Below are positions 1 to 8,799 of a stretch of DNA of 64,000 bases, one piece after another (position 1 is the first letter of the stretch; every line of letters starts with the position of its first letter). The stretch covers positions 1 to 64,000 of the forward strand of contig NZ_WHMA01000004.1 of the NCBI RefSeq assembly GCF_010994375.1. Reading direction: 5' to 3'. The translations under genes and the position numbers were made by a program. The DNA is from Halomonas sp. NO4. Its GTDB lineage: Bacteria > Pseudomonadota > Gammaproteobacteria > Pseudomonadales > Halomonadaceae. The notes under the pieces were generated by a model that searched no databases, was not told the DNA's origin, and saw nothing but the letters and a program-made list of their open reading frames with translations.

Positions 1-96
1 ACCTGGCATGGCGGCGGTTGTTCGAAACCGCCAACCCATCGGAGGAAGCGTGGCTGCGTGTCGCGATAAGCGCAGATCAACAGCAGATGCCAACAT
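1..96 (-). CDS. possible 5' end of a leftward gene, cut by the window edge
   Basis: On the minus strand an ATG at 96 opens a frame that stays open to base 1 (32 codons). It is preceded by AAAGGG two bases upstream and by an AT-rich promoter-like stretch at 100-116. The peptide was not recognised, and so short an open frame can arise by chance at this GC content. It is listed because the upstream AT-rich stretch is unusual for this window and because the first recognised gene, at 192, cannot use a promoter facing left here. Confidence 0.25.
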   Translation of the reverse strand, partial: MLASAVDLRLSRHAATLPPMGWRFRTTAAMPG

Positions 97-99
97 AGC

Positions 100-150
100 C
101 CTTTATATACAGTATTCTGAAGACAGCCCTATTTGGCAAGTCTCCGGCCA
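100..150 (-). promoter_or_regulatory. AT-rich promoter-like region, LexA-like half site
   Basis: Read leftward, a TTGCCA-like -35 is followed about 19 bases later by TACTGT and then TATATAAAG. The CTGTATATA string resembles the left half of a LexA box, but the second ACAG half is missing at the required distance. A promoter is plausible; SOS control is only a suggestion. Confidence 0.3.
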
Positions 151-191
151 CTCGCGGTGGCCACACGTCGCCGGTCCGGCCGGTCGCGGCG

Positions 192-938
192 TTATCGCAG
201 CCGCGCCACCAACTCGGCTAGGCCAGCCTCGACGGATGCCGCCGGCGCCCGTGTCTCGTCGCCCGCCCGGTACTTGCCGGTCTGCACCAGCGTGCCCTGC
301 ATGCCGAGCGCCATGGCGGCGGCGACATCGGCCTCGACATCGTCGCCGACCATCAATGCCTCCTCCGGTCTCACGCCCACATCGGCGAGCACGGCGTGAA
401 AGAAGTCCGCCGCCGGCTTGCCCAGCACCTGCGCCTCGATCCCGGCCGCGTACTCGAGTGCCTTGACGAAGGGACCGGCATCCAGGTGCAGGCCGCCGCG
501 CTGGCGGAAGTAGCGGTTGGTACCCACGGCCAGCAGCGGCGCGTCCTGCTGCAACAGCTGGAAGGCCTCGTCGAGGCGCCGGTAGTCGAGACGATGCTCG
601 GCATCACCCAGCACCACGGCAGTGGGATCACGAGTATCGAGCCCCTCGAATTCCGGCTCCAGCGATTCGTGGACCAGCAGATAGGGACGCAGCCGGTGGC
701 GTTCCAGGTAGCGCCGGATCACCGCCGGCGCCGTGAAGATTTGCTGGCGCTCCAGCTCGAAGCCCATCTCGCGAAGCTCGGCGTAGACGGTGGCACCGGT
801 CTTGCGCGAGGTATTGGTCACGAAACGTAACGCCAACGGTGAGGCCTGCAACTCCGCCACCGCCGCCACCGCGCCGGGCAGCGGCACGCCGTCCTCGTGG
901 AGCACACCGCTGATATCGAGCAGAACCGCCTGCAGCAT
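192..938 (-). CDS. HAD-superfamily IIA hydrolase, LHPP/TIGR01458-like
   Basis: This 248-residue cytoplasmic protein belongs to the HAD phosphatases related to phospholysine/phosphohistidine pyrophosphatase (LHPP). Motif I reads LLDISGVL, with the nucleophile Asp at residue 8 and Ser where many HAD enzymes have the second Asp; this is typical of the LHPP subgroup. Motif II is VTNTS, motif III lies in VLGKPAADFF, and motif IV is MVGDDVEADV near the C-terminus. The ATG at 938 was chosen because GGGAGG sits six bases upstream; a TTG 18 bases earlier has no such site. It lies 81 bp downstream of the TRAP/amidase operon on the same strand and may be read with it. The natural substrate cannot be told from sequence. 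Confidence 0.85.
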   Translation of the reverse strand: MLQAVLLDISGVLHEDGVPLPGAVAAVAELQASPLALRFVTNTSRKTGATVYAELREMGFELERQQIFTAPAVIRRYLERHRLRPYLLVHESLEPEFEGLDTRDPTAVVLGDAEHRLDYRRLDEAFQLLQQDAPLLAVGTNRYFRQRGGLHLDAGPFVKALEYAAGIEAQVLGKPAADFFHAVLADVGVRPEEALMVGDDVEADVAAAMALGMQGTLVQTGKYRAGDETRAPAASVEAGLAELVARLR

Positions 939-1019
939 GGCCGCCTCCCTGTGCAATTCGGGACACGCCTTCAGCCTAGCAGGCGGACAATCCTGGCCTC
1001 GAGTGGTCTCGGGCGAGGC

Positions 1020-1190
1020 TCACCGCCGCCTGCCGTTGCCGAACAGCTCCCGCCAGAAGTCGAAGGCGGCCAGCAGCAAGCAGCCCAGGGTGAAGAGAAT
1101 CAGGTCCGGGTGCGGCACGAAGATCGGCACCGGGATCAGAAAGGCGAACAGCCCGAGCAGCGCCACGCCGGCGAGTATCTTGTCGGTCAT
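1020..1190 (-). CDS. small hydrophobic membrane protein
   Basis: A 56-residue protein is encoded directly after the amidase; its ATG overlaps the amidase stop codon (ATGA), which is good evidence for translational coupling. It has two hydrophobic stretches (about residues 5-22 and 28-44) separated by a Pro-rich turn (IPVPIFVPHPD) and an Arg-rich C-terminus, so it is probably a two-helix inner-membrane protein with a cytoplasmic tail. No family was recognised. Its place in the TRAP operon suggests an accessory role in transport, but this is inference only. Confidence 0.65.
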   Translation of the reverse strand: MTDKILAGVALLGLFAFLIPVPIFVPHPDLILFTLGCLLLAAFDFWRELFGNGRRR

Positions 1191-2542
1191 GCGTCGGCCT
1201 CCTGCGAGAGGGTGCGCACCAGCCAGCGGGCGGTGCGCAGCAAGCGCGCATCCTGTCCTCGCGGCGCCACCAGTTGGACCCCCACCGGCATCCCGCTGGG
1301 CCCGGTCAGCAGCGGCAGGCTCAGGGCCGGCAGGCCGCAGAAGGTCCACAGCGAGCAGAAGGTAGGATCGCCAGTGCTCTCGAGCCCCACGGGCGCCTCC
1401 CCGGTGGCGGCCGGGGTGACGATGACGTCGAAGCGCTGGAAGAGCGGGTCGAGCGCATCGCGCAGCACCCGCTGCATATCGCGGGCCGCCAGGTAGTCGG
1501 GCGCGCGCATCGCCCGCCCGTCGCCGATCAGCTGGCGCAGCGCCTCGCTCACCTGTTCCGGGGCACGATCGACGTAGTGGCCGAGGTTGCGTGCCATCTC
1601 GGCGGCCATCACGCCGCCCAGCCAGCCGACCCCACGCCCGAACACCTCGGGCAGCTCCACCTCGTCGGCGGCCTCCCCCAAGGCCGGCGCCAGCTCGCCG
1701 AAGGCGTCGCGAGTGGCCGCATCGGCCCGCTCCCAGAAGGGCGTCTTGACCACGGCCAGCGCCGGCGTCACCGGTGGCTCGGCCAGCATGGTGGCGGTGA
1801 GCGGCCCGGGGTTCTCGCTGGCGTCGAGATCCTGGCCATCCGCGCCCATCAGCCACTCGACCAGCGTCGCATCCTCGATGGAGCGGGCGAAGACGCCGAG
1901 CTGATCGAGGCTTGGCGCCAGCGTCAGCACGCCGGTGCGCGGCACGGCCCCGAAGGTCGGCTTGAAGCCGACCACCCCGCAGTAGGACGCCGGACGGATC
2001 ACCGAGCCGTTGGTCTGGCTGCCCAGCGCCAGCGGCACCATGCCGGCGGCCACGGCCGCCGCCGACCCACTGGACGAGCCGCCGGGCGTACGCGCGGGGT
2101 CGTGGGGGTTGTGGGTCTTGCCCGGGTGGTAGTAGGCGAGCTCCGTGGTCACCGTCTTGCCGAGGATCACCGCCCCCGCCTCGCGCAGCCGCCGGATGAC
2201 GGTGGCATCCGCGAAGGGCCGCCGCCCCTCGTCGATGGGCGTACCGTTGCCGGTGGGCATGCCCTTGACGTCGATGATGTCCTTCACCCCCACCGGCACA
2301 CCGTGCAGGGGGCCGAGCGGCAGGCCGCGCTGGCGCCGCCGGTCGCGCTCCTGGGCCTCGAGCATCGCCCTGTCGCGGTCGAGAAAGGCCCAGGCCTGAA
2401 CCTCCGCTTCCTGGGCGTCGATGATATCGAGACAGGCTGCCACCAGCTCACTCGAGGTCAGCGCCCCCTCGGCGATGCGCCGGGCCGCCTCGCAGGCCGT
2501 CAGCGCGGCCAAGTCCTGCGCAGGGTTCCGCTTAGTTGCCAT
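1187..2542 (-). CDS. amidase signature family enzyme
   Basis: This 451-residue protein has the full amidase signature. The catalytic Lys is in GVPVGVKDIID (K87). The Gly/Ser-rich loop GGSSSGSAAAVAAG at about 154-167 supplies the cis-Ser, and the nucleophile Ser lies in QTNGSVIRPA at about 176-185. Family members hydrolyse carboxamides through a Ser-cisSer-Lys triad. It is not GatA: there is no gatB or gatC nearby, and it sits inside the TRAP transporter operon, overlapping dctM by 11 bp upstream and a small membrane-protein gene by 4 bp downstream. It probably acts on the compound imported by the TRAP system or on a product of it. The substrate is unknown. Confidence 0.88.
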   Translation of the reverse strand: MATKRNPAQDLAALTACEAARRIAEGALTSSELVAACLDIIDAQEAEVQAWAFLDRDRAMLEAQERDRRRQRGLPLGPLHGVPVGVKDIIDVKGMPTGNGTPIDEGRRPFADATVIRRLREAGAVILGKTVTTELAYYHPGKTHNPHDPARTPGGSSSGSAAAVAAGMVPLALGSQTNGSVIRPASYCGVVGFKPTFGAVPRTGVLTLAPSLDQLGVFARSIEDATLVEWLMGADGQDLDASENPGPLTATMLAEPPVTPALAVVKTPFWERADAATRDAFGELAPALGEAADEVELPEVFGRGVGWLGGVMAAEMARNLGHYVDRAPEQVSEALRQLIGDGRAMRAPDYLAARDMQRVLRDALDPLFQRFDVIVTPAATGEAPVGLESTGDPTFCSLWTFCGLPALSLPLLTGPSGMPVGVQLVAPRGQDARLLRTARWLVRTLSQEADA

Positions 2543-3953
2543 ACACTACCTCCGGCAGCCAGAACACGATTTGAGGGAAGTTGTAGAGCACCACCATGGC
2601 CATGAAGACCATCGCCAGGAAGGGCATGCAGCCGCGGAAGATCTCGACCAGTTGCACGTGGGGCGGTGCGATCCCCTTGAGGTAGTAGGCCGACATCGCC
2701 ATGGGTGGCGTCAAGAAGGAGGTCTGCAGGTTGAGCGCCACCAGCATGCCGAAGAACAGCGGGTCGATGCCGAAGTGCGGCAGCAGCGGCAGGAAGATGG
2801 GCACGAAGATGATGATGATCTCCGACCACTCCAGCGGCCAGCCCAGCAGGAAGATGATGAACTGCGCCAGGATCAGGAAGGTGAGCGGGGTGATGTCGAG
2901 GCCGGTGACGAACTCGGTGATCAGGTGCTCACCGCCCAGGTAGGAGAACACCGAGGAGAAGGTCCAGGAGCCGACGAACAGCCAACACACCATGGCGGTG
3001 GTCTTCATCGTCAGGTAAACGGCCTCGCGCAGCCGCTGCCAGGTCAGCGCGCGATAGGCCACCGCCAGCAGCAGCCCGCCGAGTGCGCCCGCCGAGGCCG
3101 CCTCGGTCGGCGTCGCCAGGCCGAAGAGGATGGAGCCCAGCACCGCCATGATCAGCACCGCCAGCGGCACGAAGGACGTAAAGATCATCACGACCAGCTT
3201 CGCCGTGGGGATATCGCCGGCCTCCTCCTCGGTCGGCTTGGGGGCCACCGAAGGCTGCAGCATCGAACGCCCGATGATGTAGATCAGGTAGAACCCGGCG
3301 AGCAGGAAGCCGGGCAGCAAGGCGCCGGCATAGAGGCGCACGATCGATACCCCCGAGGCCGCCGCATAGACGATCAGCATGATCGAGGGCGGGATCAGGA
3401 TGCCCAGCGTGCCGCCGGCACAGATCACCCCAGAAGCAAAGCTGGTGTTGTAGCGCGCCTTGAGCATGGCCGGGAAGGCGAGCAGGCCCATCAGCGTCAC
3501 CACCGCCCCGACGATGCCGGTAGCCGTGGCAAAGAGCGCGCAGGTGATCAGCGCCGCCACGGCCATGGAGCCGGGCAACCGCTTGGCGGCGATGTAGAGT
3601 GTCGAGAAGAGCCGGTCGACGATGTTGGCACGTTCGACGATATAGCCCATGAACAGGAACAGCGGCACCGCGGTGAGCACCTCGTTGGCCATGACCGAAT
3701 AGGTCTGGTTGACGAAGAGATCGAATATTCGGTTGTTGAAAAAGCCGCCGACCCAGGTCTCGATGAGTTCCCAGTTACCCGCACCGGCTTCCACGGCGCG
3801 GTCGTAGTCGCGCCACATGCGGCCCGGATTGAAATAGGCGAAATAGCCGAAGATGACCCCCAGCGCCATCAGCGTGAAGGCGATGGGAAAACCGAGGAAG
3901 ATGATGAGGATGAAGATCCCCAGCATCATGATGGCGACCTGAGGCTCCGTCAT
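2532..3953 (-). CDS. dctM: TRAP transporter large permease (DctM/SiaM-type)
   Basis: This 473-residue, highly hydrophobic protein has the length and repeated helical pattern of the DctM subunit, which forms the Na+-coupled translocation channel of TRAP transporters. Features include the N-terminal FLGFPIAFTLMALG segment and an internal repeat with GGTLGILIPPSIMLIVYA, a family hallmark. It overlaps dctQ by 4 bp (ATGA) and the amidase by 11 bp. The insert after the third segment (about residues 40-75, WRDYDRAVEAG...) matches the longer DctM type that pairs with TakP-like binding proteins. It acts in the inner membrane. Confidence 0.93.
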   Translation of the reverse strand: MTEPQVAIMMLGIFILIIFLGFPIAFTLMALGVIFGYFAYFNPGRMWRDYDRAVEAGAGNWELIETWVGGFFNNRIFDLFVNQTYSVMANEVLTAVPLFLFMGYIVERANIVDRLFSTLYIAAKRLPGSMAVAALITCALFATATGIVGAVVTLMGLLAFPAMLKARYNTSFASGVICAGGTLGILIPPSIMLIVYAAASGVSIVRLYAGALLPGFLLAGFYLIYIIGRSMLQPSVAPKPTEEEAGDIPTAKLVVMIFTSFVPLAVLIMAVLGSILFGLATPTEAASAGALGGLLLAVAYRALTWQRLREAVYLTMKTTAMVCWLFVGSWTFSSVFSYLGGEHLITEFVTGLDITPLTFLILAQFIIFLLGWPLEWSEIIIIFVPIFLPLLPHFGIDPLFFGMLVALNLQTSFLTPPMAMSAYYLKGIAPPHVQLVEIFRGCMPFLAMVFMAMVVLYNFPQIVFWLPEVVYGN

Positions 3954-4558
3954 GTGTCATCTCTCCCCTGGGCGGTCGTGTCCGTTGCGCTCTCGACGGG
4001 CACGGCTTCGCGCTTCAGCTGGTCCTCGAGCTCCTCGACATCTTCCACGTTCGGTGGCCACTCATTGGTGCGAATGCAGACGATACAGCGGCAGACCTGG
4101 GCGATGCCCTGGATGAACAGCAGAACGCCCGCCGCCACGATGATGGTCTTGAAGTGGAATATCGGCACGCCGGCCGGGGAGAAGACGCTCACTTCCAGGT
4201 AGCGCCAGGAGCGCTCGGCGTACTTCCAGCCGGCGAAGATCAGCGCGAGGATGCCAGGGAAGAAGAAGATGAAGTAGAGCACCAGCTCGACCATGGCCTG
4301 GGTGCGAGGCCGCCACAACCGATAGAGGAAGTCACCGCGCACGTGGGCGTTTCGCGCCAGGGTATAGGCGCCGCCCATCATGAACAGCGTACCGTAGAGC
4401 ATGTAGGACGTGTCGTAGGCCCAGGCAGTGGGCGCGTTGAAGAGATAGCGCGACACCACCTCATAGCCCATGCCGAACGCCATGAACAGGATCAGCCAGG
4501 CAAAGGCCCGGCCGAACCAGCTCGTCACGGAGTCGATGAAGCGAATGACATTGATCAT
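3950..4558 (-). CDS. dctQ: TRAP transporter small permease (DctQ-type)
   Basis: The 202-residue product has four hydrophobic segments (about residues 17-36, 48-66, 90-112 and 130-150), as expected for DctQ, the small subunit that supports DctM and docks the binding protein. The C-terminal 40 residues are hydrophilic and acidic (EDVEELEDQLK), longer than in minimal DctQ proteins. The gene follows dctP after a 135-bp gap holding a stable hairpin, and overlaps dctM by 4 bp. Confidence 0.88.
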   Translation of the reverse strand: MINVIRFIDSVTSWFGRAFAWLILFMAFGMGYEVVSRYLFNAPTAWAYDTSYMLYGTLFMMGGAYTLARNAHVRGDFLYRLWRPRTQAMVELVLYFIFFFPGILALIFAGWKYAERSWRYLEVSVFSPAGVPIFHFKTIIVAAGVLLFIQGIAQVCRCIVCIRTNEWPPNVEDVEELEDQLKREAVPVESATDTTAQGRDDT

Positions 4559-4652
4559 GATATGAGCACACCTACCGGGTCGGCTCGCGCACCGACCCGC
4601 GGGCCGCCGCGCAAGGGAGAAACACAGGGATTCCCTGACTCAGGCACCACTC

Positions 4653-4681
4653 GGCCTCCCCGGCCAGGAGCCGGGGAGGCC
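4653..4681 (-). terminator. intra-operon hairpin between dctP and dctQ
   Basis: An 11-bp perfect GC stem (4653-4663 with 4671-4681) and a 7-base loop lie 13 bp after the dctP stop. No T-run follows on the transcribed strand, so full termination is unlikely. Such hairpins commonly stabilise the binding-protein mRNA so that dctP is made in excess over the permease genes; that role is inferred. Confidence 0.6.
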
Positions 4682-4693
4682 GCCGTGACAGCA

Positions 4694-5905
4694 TCAGAGT
4701 TTCAGCCTGCCCGGGAAGAAGTGCTCATAGGCGAGCGCCTGATCCACGCCGTTCATGATGTTGTAGAAGCCCACGCGTTGCGCCCACTCGCGCTGGCTGT
4801 CCAGGACGCGACGGTTGAAGTCGTCCTGCTCGAGTTCCTCGATCACGTCGGTCCAGGCCTCGAGCTGCGCCTGCAGGATCTCGTCCGAGGTCCGGTGCAG
4901 GGTGACCCCGTGCTCTTCCTGGAGGCGCTGCAGGTCACTGGAGTAGTTATGCATCGCCGACGCCGTATTCGCAGTGGACACCGCCTCCACGGCATGCCGC
5001 AGGATCGCGCGCAGGTCCTCGTCCAGGTCGTCCATCACGTCCCTATTGAAGAGGATCTCGAAGGTCTCGCTGGCCTGGTGGTAGGAGCTCAGGATGTAGT
5101 GCTTGGCCACGTCCTGGGCGCCGAAGCGCAGGTCCGAAGACGGGTTGTTGAACTCGAAGGCGTCGATGACGCCACGCTCCATCGCCGGCACGATCTCGCC
5201 GCCCGGCAGCTGGGTCACGCTCATGCCGAGGGCCTGCATGACGTTGGTGGCGAGTCCCACCGTGCGGTACTTGAAGCCCTGAAGCTCTTCGACGGTGGTC
5301 ACCGGCTCCTTGAACCAGCCGAAGGGCTGGGCCGGCATCGGGAAGGCATAGAGGCCATACACGTTCAGCCCGAGCATGTCCTGGGTGAGCTCCTGATAGA
5401 GCTCCTGGCCACCGCCCTGGTAGAACCAGCTGAGGAAGCTCTGCCCGTCCCAGCCAAAGACCGGACCGGTACCGAACAGCGAGGCCGCACGGTGCTTGCC
5501 GTACCAGTACGCGGCCACGGTGTGCGCGCAGTCCAGGACCCCGTCGCTCACGGCGTCCATCACCTGGAAGGCCTGGACGACAGCGCCCGCCGGCAGCAGA
5601 TCGATCTGCAGGCGCCCCCCGGACATGCTCTGGACGCGATCGACGTACTGCTGCGCGAAGTCCATCCAGATGTCGCCGGAGGGCCACGAGGTCTGCATGC
5701 GCAGGACGAGCGGGCTCTGCCCCAGGACCGCCGGGGCGCCGATGGTGCTGGCCGCCACGCCGCCGGTGGCCAGCAGGCCACCCTTGAGGAACTGGCGGCG
5801 CGAGGTGGGTTTCTCAGTCACGCCACTGGGAGAAGCCGCGGTGGTGTCCGTGGCCGTCGTGGCGGTGGTTATCAGGTTATTGCTGGCATCTGTGAGTTTA
5901 TCCAT
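4694..5905 (-). CDS. dctP: TRAP transporter periplasmic binding protein (DctP/TakP-type), Tat-exported
   Basis: The 403-residue protein carries a long N-region followed by a twin-arginine signal, SRRQFLKGG at about residues 35-43, then a hydrophobic stretch ending near APAVLGQS; this points to Tat export. The mature part has the DctP-family sequence, including YWYGKHRA and GVIDAFEFNNPSSD, the latter resembling the TakP-type subfamily that binds 2-oxo acids or other monocarboxylates as dimers with a metal. It is the first gene of the TRAP operon. GGGAG lies nine bases before the chosen ATG. The true ligand is not determined; the amidase in the operon suggests a carboxylate or amide relative. 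Confidence 0.9.
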   Translation of the reverse strand: MDKLTDASNNLITTATTATDTTAASPSGVTEKPTSRRQFLKGGLLATGGVAASTIGAPAVLGQSPLVLRMQTSWPSGDIWMDFAQQYVDRVQSMSGGRLQIDLLPAGAVVQAFQVMDAVSDGVLDCAHTVAAYWYGKHRAASLFGTGPVFGWDGQSFLSWFYQGGGQELYQELTQDMLGLNVYGLYAFPMPAQPFGWFKEPVTTVEELQGFKYRTVGLATNVMQALGMSVTQLPGGEIVPAMERGVIDAFEFNNPSSDLRFGAQDVAKHYILSSYHQASETFEILFNRDVMDDLDEDLRAILRHAVEAVSTANTASAMHNYSSDLQRLQEEHGVTLHRTSDEILQAQLEAWTDVIEELEQDDFNRRVLDSQREWAQRVGFYNIMNGVDQALAYEHFFPGRLKL

Positions 5906-6179
5906 TGTTGTGTACTCCCGTTGCGTGCAACGTCGTTGTCGTTATCTTGCCTTTCGCGGCCCAGTCGTCGCCGCGAGGACGCTTGGCCACCGAAATGCAG
6001 TGACACGTCAGCTACAGTAAAGAAGAGCTTCGCGAAAACTTCCATTCAGGATTGCTGGTACAGCGTTGATAGAGGGCACTATCGGTATCCACCCCGACTA
6101 ACTACCCTGTCGACTTCATGGCCTGGTTCCTGTCGCACGAACCGCTCAGCCGGCCTTTCCCACCTTCTTCTCAGCGCCG
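5906..6179. other. intergenic region upstream of dctP
   Basis: This 274-bp gap separates the EF-G-like gene from dctP, both on the minus strand, and must hold the TRAP operon promoter. It is less GC-rich than its surroundings. I could not assign a convincing -35/-10 pair, a terminator for the upstream gene, or any small ORF with a ribosome-binding site. Confidence 0.5.
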
Positions 6180-8222
6180 TCATCCCTCCTCGCCCGGTCG
6201 ATAGGCCCGGGTGAGGCGCTGCTGGACATGGTCGGGGGCCGGCTCGTAGTGGCTGAACTGCAGGCTGTAGCTGCCGGTCCCGGCGGTCAGCGCATTGAGG
6301 CGAGTGGCGTAGTCGGCCACCTCGGCCAGCGGCACCACTGCCTGGATGCTGACTTCGTCGCTCAGGTTACGGGTATCCTGGATGCGTCCGCGGCTGGCGG
6401 CGAGATCGGCGGTGAGGTCGCCCATGGCGCTGCTCGGCCCCTCCACCACCAGCTCCACCATCGGCTCGAGCACCACCGGATGCGCCTTGCGAACCGCGTC
6501 GAGAAACGCCTTGCGCCCGGCGGTGATAAAGGCGATCTCCTTGGAATCCACCGGGTGGGTCTTGCCGTCGTGGACGGTCACCCGGACATCCTGCATGGGG
6601 TAGCCGGCCAGCGCTCCGCCGGCCATGGCCTGGCGCACGCCCTTCTCCACCGCCGGCAGCAGCGAACTCGGGATCACCCCACCGCGGATGGTGTCCACGA
6701 ACTCGAATCCGCCCCCGCGCGGCAGCGGCTCGACGCGCAGGAACACCTCGCCGAACTGCCCGGCCCCGCCGGTCTGCTTCTTGTGCCGGCAGTGGCCCTC
6801 GGCGGTGCCGGTGATGGTCTCACGATAGGCGATGGAGGGGTCACTGGTCTCGACCTCCACACGGAAGCGCTCGGCGAGCCGTTCGAGCGCCGTGCGCAGG
6901 TGCAGCTCGCCCTGCCCGCGCAGCACGATCTCCTGAGTGGCGCTGTCCTGCGCCACCTCGAGGCCGCGATCCTCCTCGACCATCCGCGCCAGGGCCTCCC
7001 AGAGCTTCTGCTCGTCACCGTGGCGCCGGGCCTGGATCGCCAGGCCGAAGACCGGCGCCGGCAGCGCCATGGGGCGCAGGTGGATGTGGTCCTCGTCGTG
7101 GGAGTCGTGCAGCACGCTGTCGAAGGTCACCTCGTCGACCTTGGCCAGGACACCGATCTCCCCCGGCCCCAGTCGCTCCACGTCGAGCCGCTCGCTTCCC
7201 CGCAGGCGAAACAGGGTGCCGACCCGCAGCGCCTTGCGCGCCTCGCCGACAAACAGCCGGGTGTCGCGGCTGACGGTGCCCTGGTGAACGCGAAACACCG
7301 CCATCTTGCCGAGGAAGGGGTCGTGCTCGACCTTGACCACATGGGCCAGGACATGGGCGTCCAGGTCGGGACGGGCCCGATACTCGCGCATGCCCGCCTC
7401 GTCCTCGCGCAGAAAAGGGGGCGGATTGCCCTCCAGGGGGCTGGGCAGCAGCCGCACCACCACCTCGAGCAGTTCGCGCACCCCGGCGCCACTGATCGCC
7501 GAGACGAAGCAGACGGGCACCAAGTGCCCGTCGCGCAGGGCCGCCTCGAAGGGGTCGTGGAGCTGGTCGGGATCCAGCGCTTCGCCCTGCTCCAGGTAGC
7601 GCGCCATCAGTGCCTCGTCGAGCTCCACCACCTGGTCGACCAGCATCTCGTGAGTCTCGGCCACCGACGCGAAGTCTGCATCGCCGGCCGGCGAGAAGAA
7701 GCAGTCCGCCACCGCCTGGGCGCCCTGCGCCGGCAGGTTGAGCGGCAGGCATTCGGGGCCGAAGGTGGTGCGGATCTCCTCGAGCAGAGCGGGCAGCGCC
7801 GCAGGGGCGGCATCGATCTGGTTGACGACGATCAGTCGGCACAGCCCGCGCTCGCCGGCCCACTGCATCATCCGCCGGGCGCTGGCCTCGAGGCCGCGGC
7901 TGGCATTCACCACCACCGCCACCGTCTCGACGGCGGGCAGGATCGAGAGCGCCGCCCCCTGAAAGTCGGCCAGCCCCGGGGTGTCGATCAGGTTGATCTC
8001 GGTGCCGTCCCACTCCAGGCCCATCACCGAGGCGCGGATGGAGTGCTGCAGGGCCTTCTCCTGCGGGATGGTGTCGCTCACCGTGGTCCCCTTCGTCACG
8101 CTGCCGGGACGCTCACGCCCCTCCGCCGTGGCCAGCAGGGCCTCGGCCAGCGTGGTCTTGCCGGCGCCGGCCGGACCGGTCAAGGCAAGGTTGCGCAGGC
8201 ACTCGGGGGAGCGGTCGGGCAT
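6180..8222 (-). CDS. elongation factor G-like translational GTPase paralogue
   Basis: The 680-residue protein has the five-domain EF-G architecture: GTPase domain (about 10-245), domain II (about 265-350) and domains III-V (about 360-660). The P-loop is GPAGAGKTTL and G3 is DTPG. G4 reads NQID instead of the usual NKxD, and the switch I RGITI motif is replaced by KGTTVSD. These changes and the absence of rpsL, rpsG or tufA nearby mark it as an EF-G-like paralogue rather than the essential translocase FusA. Domain IV contains the HCRHKKQTGGAGQFGEV segment typical of this subgroup. The cellular role of these paralogues is not settled. Confidence 0.88.
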   Translation of the reverse strand: MPDRSPECLRNLALTGPAGAGKTTLAEALLATAEGRERPGSVTKGTTVSDTIPQEKALQHSIRASVMGLEWDGTEINLIDTPGLADFQGAALSILPAVETVAVVVNASRGLEASARRMMQWAGERGLCRLIVVNQIDAAPAALPALLEEIRTTFGPECLPLNLPAQGAQAVADCFFSPAGDADFASVAETHEMLVDQVVELDEALMARYLEQGEALDPDQLHDPFEAALRDGHLVPVCFVSAISGAGVRELLEVVVRLLPSPLEGNPPPFLREDEAGMREYRARPDLDAHVLAHVVKVEHDPFLGKMAVFRVHQGTVSRDTRLFVGEARKALRVGTLFRLRGSERLDVERLGPGEIGVLAKVDEVTFDSVLHDSHDEDHIHLRPMALPAPVFGLAIQARRHGDEQKLWEALARMVEEDRGLEVAQDSATQEIVLRGQGELHLRTALERLAERFRVEVETSDPSIAYRETITGTAEGHCRHKKQTGGAGQFGEVFLRVEPLPRGGGFEFVDTIRGGVIPSSLLPAVEKGVRQAMAGGALAGYPMQDVRVTVHDGKTHPVDSKEIAFITAGRKAFLDAVRKAHPVVLEPMVELVVEGPSSAMGDLTADLAASRGRIQDTRNLSDEVSIQAVVPLAEVADYATRLNALTAGTGSYSLQFSHYEPAPDHVQQRLTRAYRPGEEG

Positions 8223-8308
8223 GGCGGTACCCCTCCGTCAAGTCGGCCGGTCCGGATGGGCCGTGCTCATCTCAAGGGTAGCAGCGGAGTCGGGATCGCG
8301 AGAGCGGT

Positions 8309-8788
8309 TCACTCATGGACCAGGCCCAGCAGCCGCCCGCCGAGTCGACGGGCAAGCCCCTGGGCACCGTCGCGCATCACCGCATGGTGGCTCCACACGA
8401 ACAGCGGCCGTGCCAGCGGGGCCGCCAGGTTCATCCACGGCCGCGTGGTGTGTACCTGCCACTCGTGGCGCACCCGGGTCACCCCGCGCTGCTCGCTCAG
8501 CCGCCAGCAACCGGCGCCGCAGACATCACCGCTGGCTTCGCCCTCGATGAGCCGGGGCGTAACAACACGGGTCACGCGGATGTCGAAGCGCAAGCGATAG
8601 CCCAGGCGGCTCTGCCAGGTGTAGCGGTAGACCCGCCCGGTGCCGTCGACCGCCCCGGCGGCGCGCTCCTCCACGGCCAGCAGGCTCGGCCACCAGGCGG
8701 GCCACTGCGGCGCCTCGCCGAGGGCGTCGAACACCCGGGCAATGGGCGCTTCCAGGTACCAGAGGGTGGTCAGGGCGTAGGCGGCCAT
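8309..8788 (-). CDS. SRPBCC (START-like) family protein
   Basis: The 159-residue product starts at the ATG at 8788, with GAGG nine bases upstream and 11 bp after the stop of the preceding gene. The N-terminal YALTTLWYLEAPIARVFDAL, a Trp-rich WPAWWPSLL helix and the later YRYTWQSRLGYRLRFDIRVTRV strands fit the polyketide cyclase/SRPBCC fold, which binds hydrophobic ligands in a deep cavity. No signal peptide was seen. The specific ligand is unknown. It probably forms an operon with the LolA-like gene upstream. Confidence 0.72.
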   Translation of the reverse strand: MAAYALTTLWYLEAPIARVFDALGEAPQWPAWWPSLLAVEERAAGAVDGTGRVYRYTWQSRLGYRLRFDIRVTRVVTPRLIEGEASGDVCGAGCWRLSEQRGVTRVRHEWQVHTTRPWMNLAAPLARPLFVWSHHAVMRDGAQGLARRLGGRLLGLVHE

Positions 8789-8799
8789 GCCGGCGGGCC

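Noticed and set aside
100..116. LexA (SOS) box at the left edge
   Set aside because: Only one half site is present; the second ACAG/CTGT is absent at the required spacing, so SOS control cannot be claimed.
4154..8600. Long plus-strand frames opposite the TRAP genes and the EF-G-like gene
   Set aside because: They show low-complexity His/Arg/Gly composition and no start signals, and are antisense to complete, motif-bearing genes.
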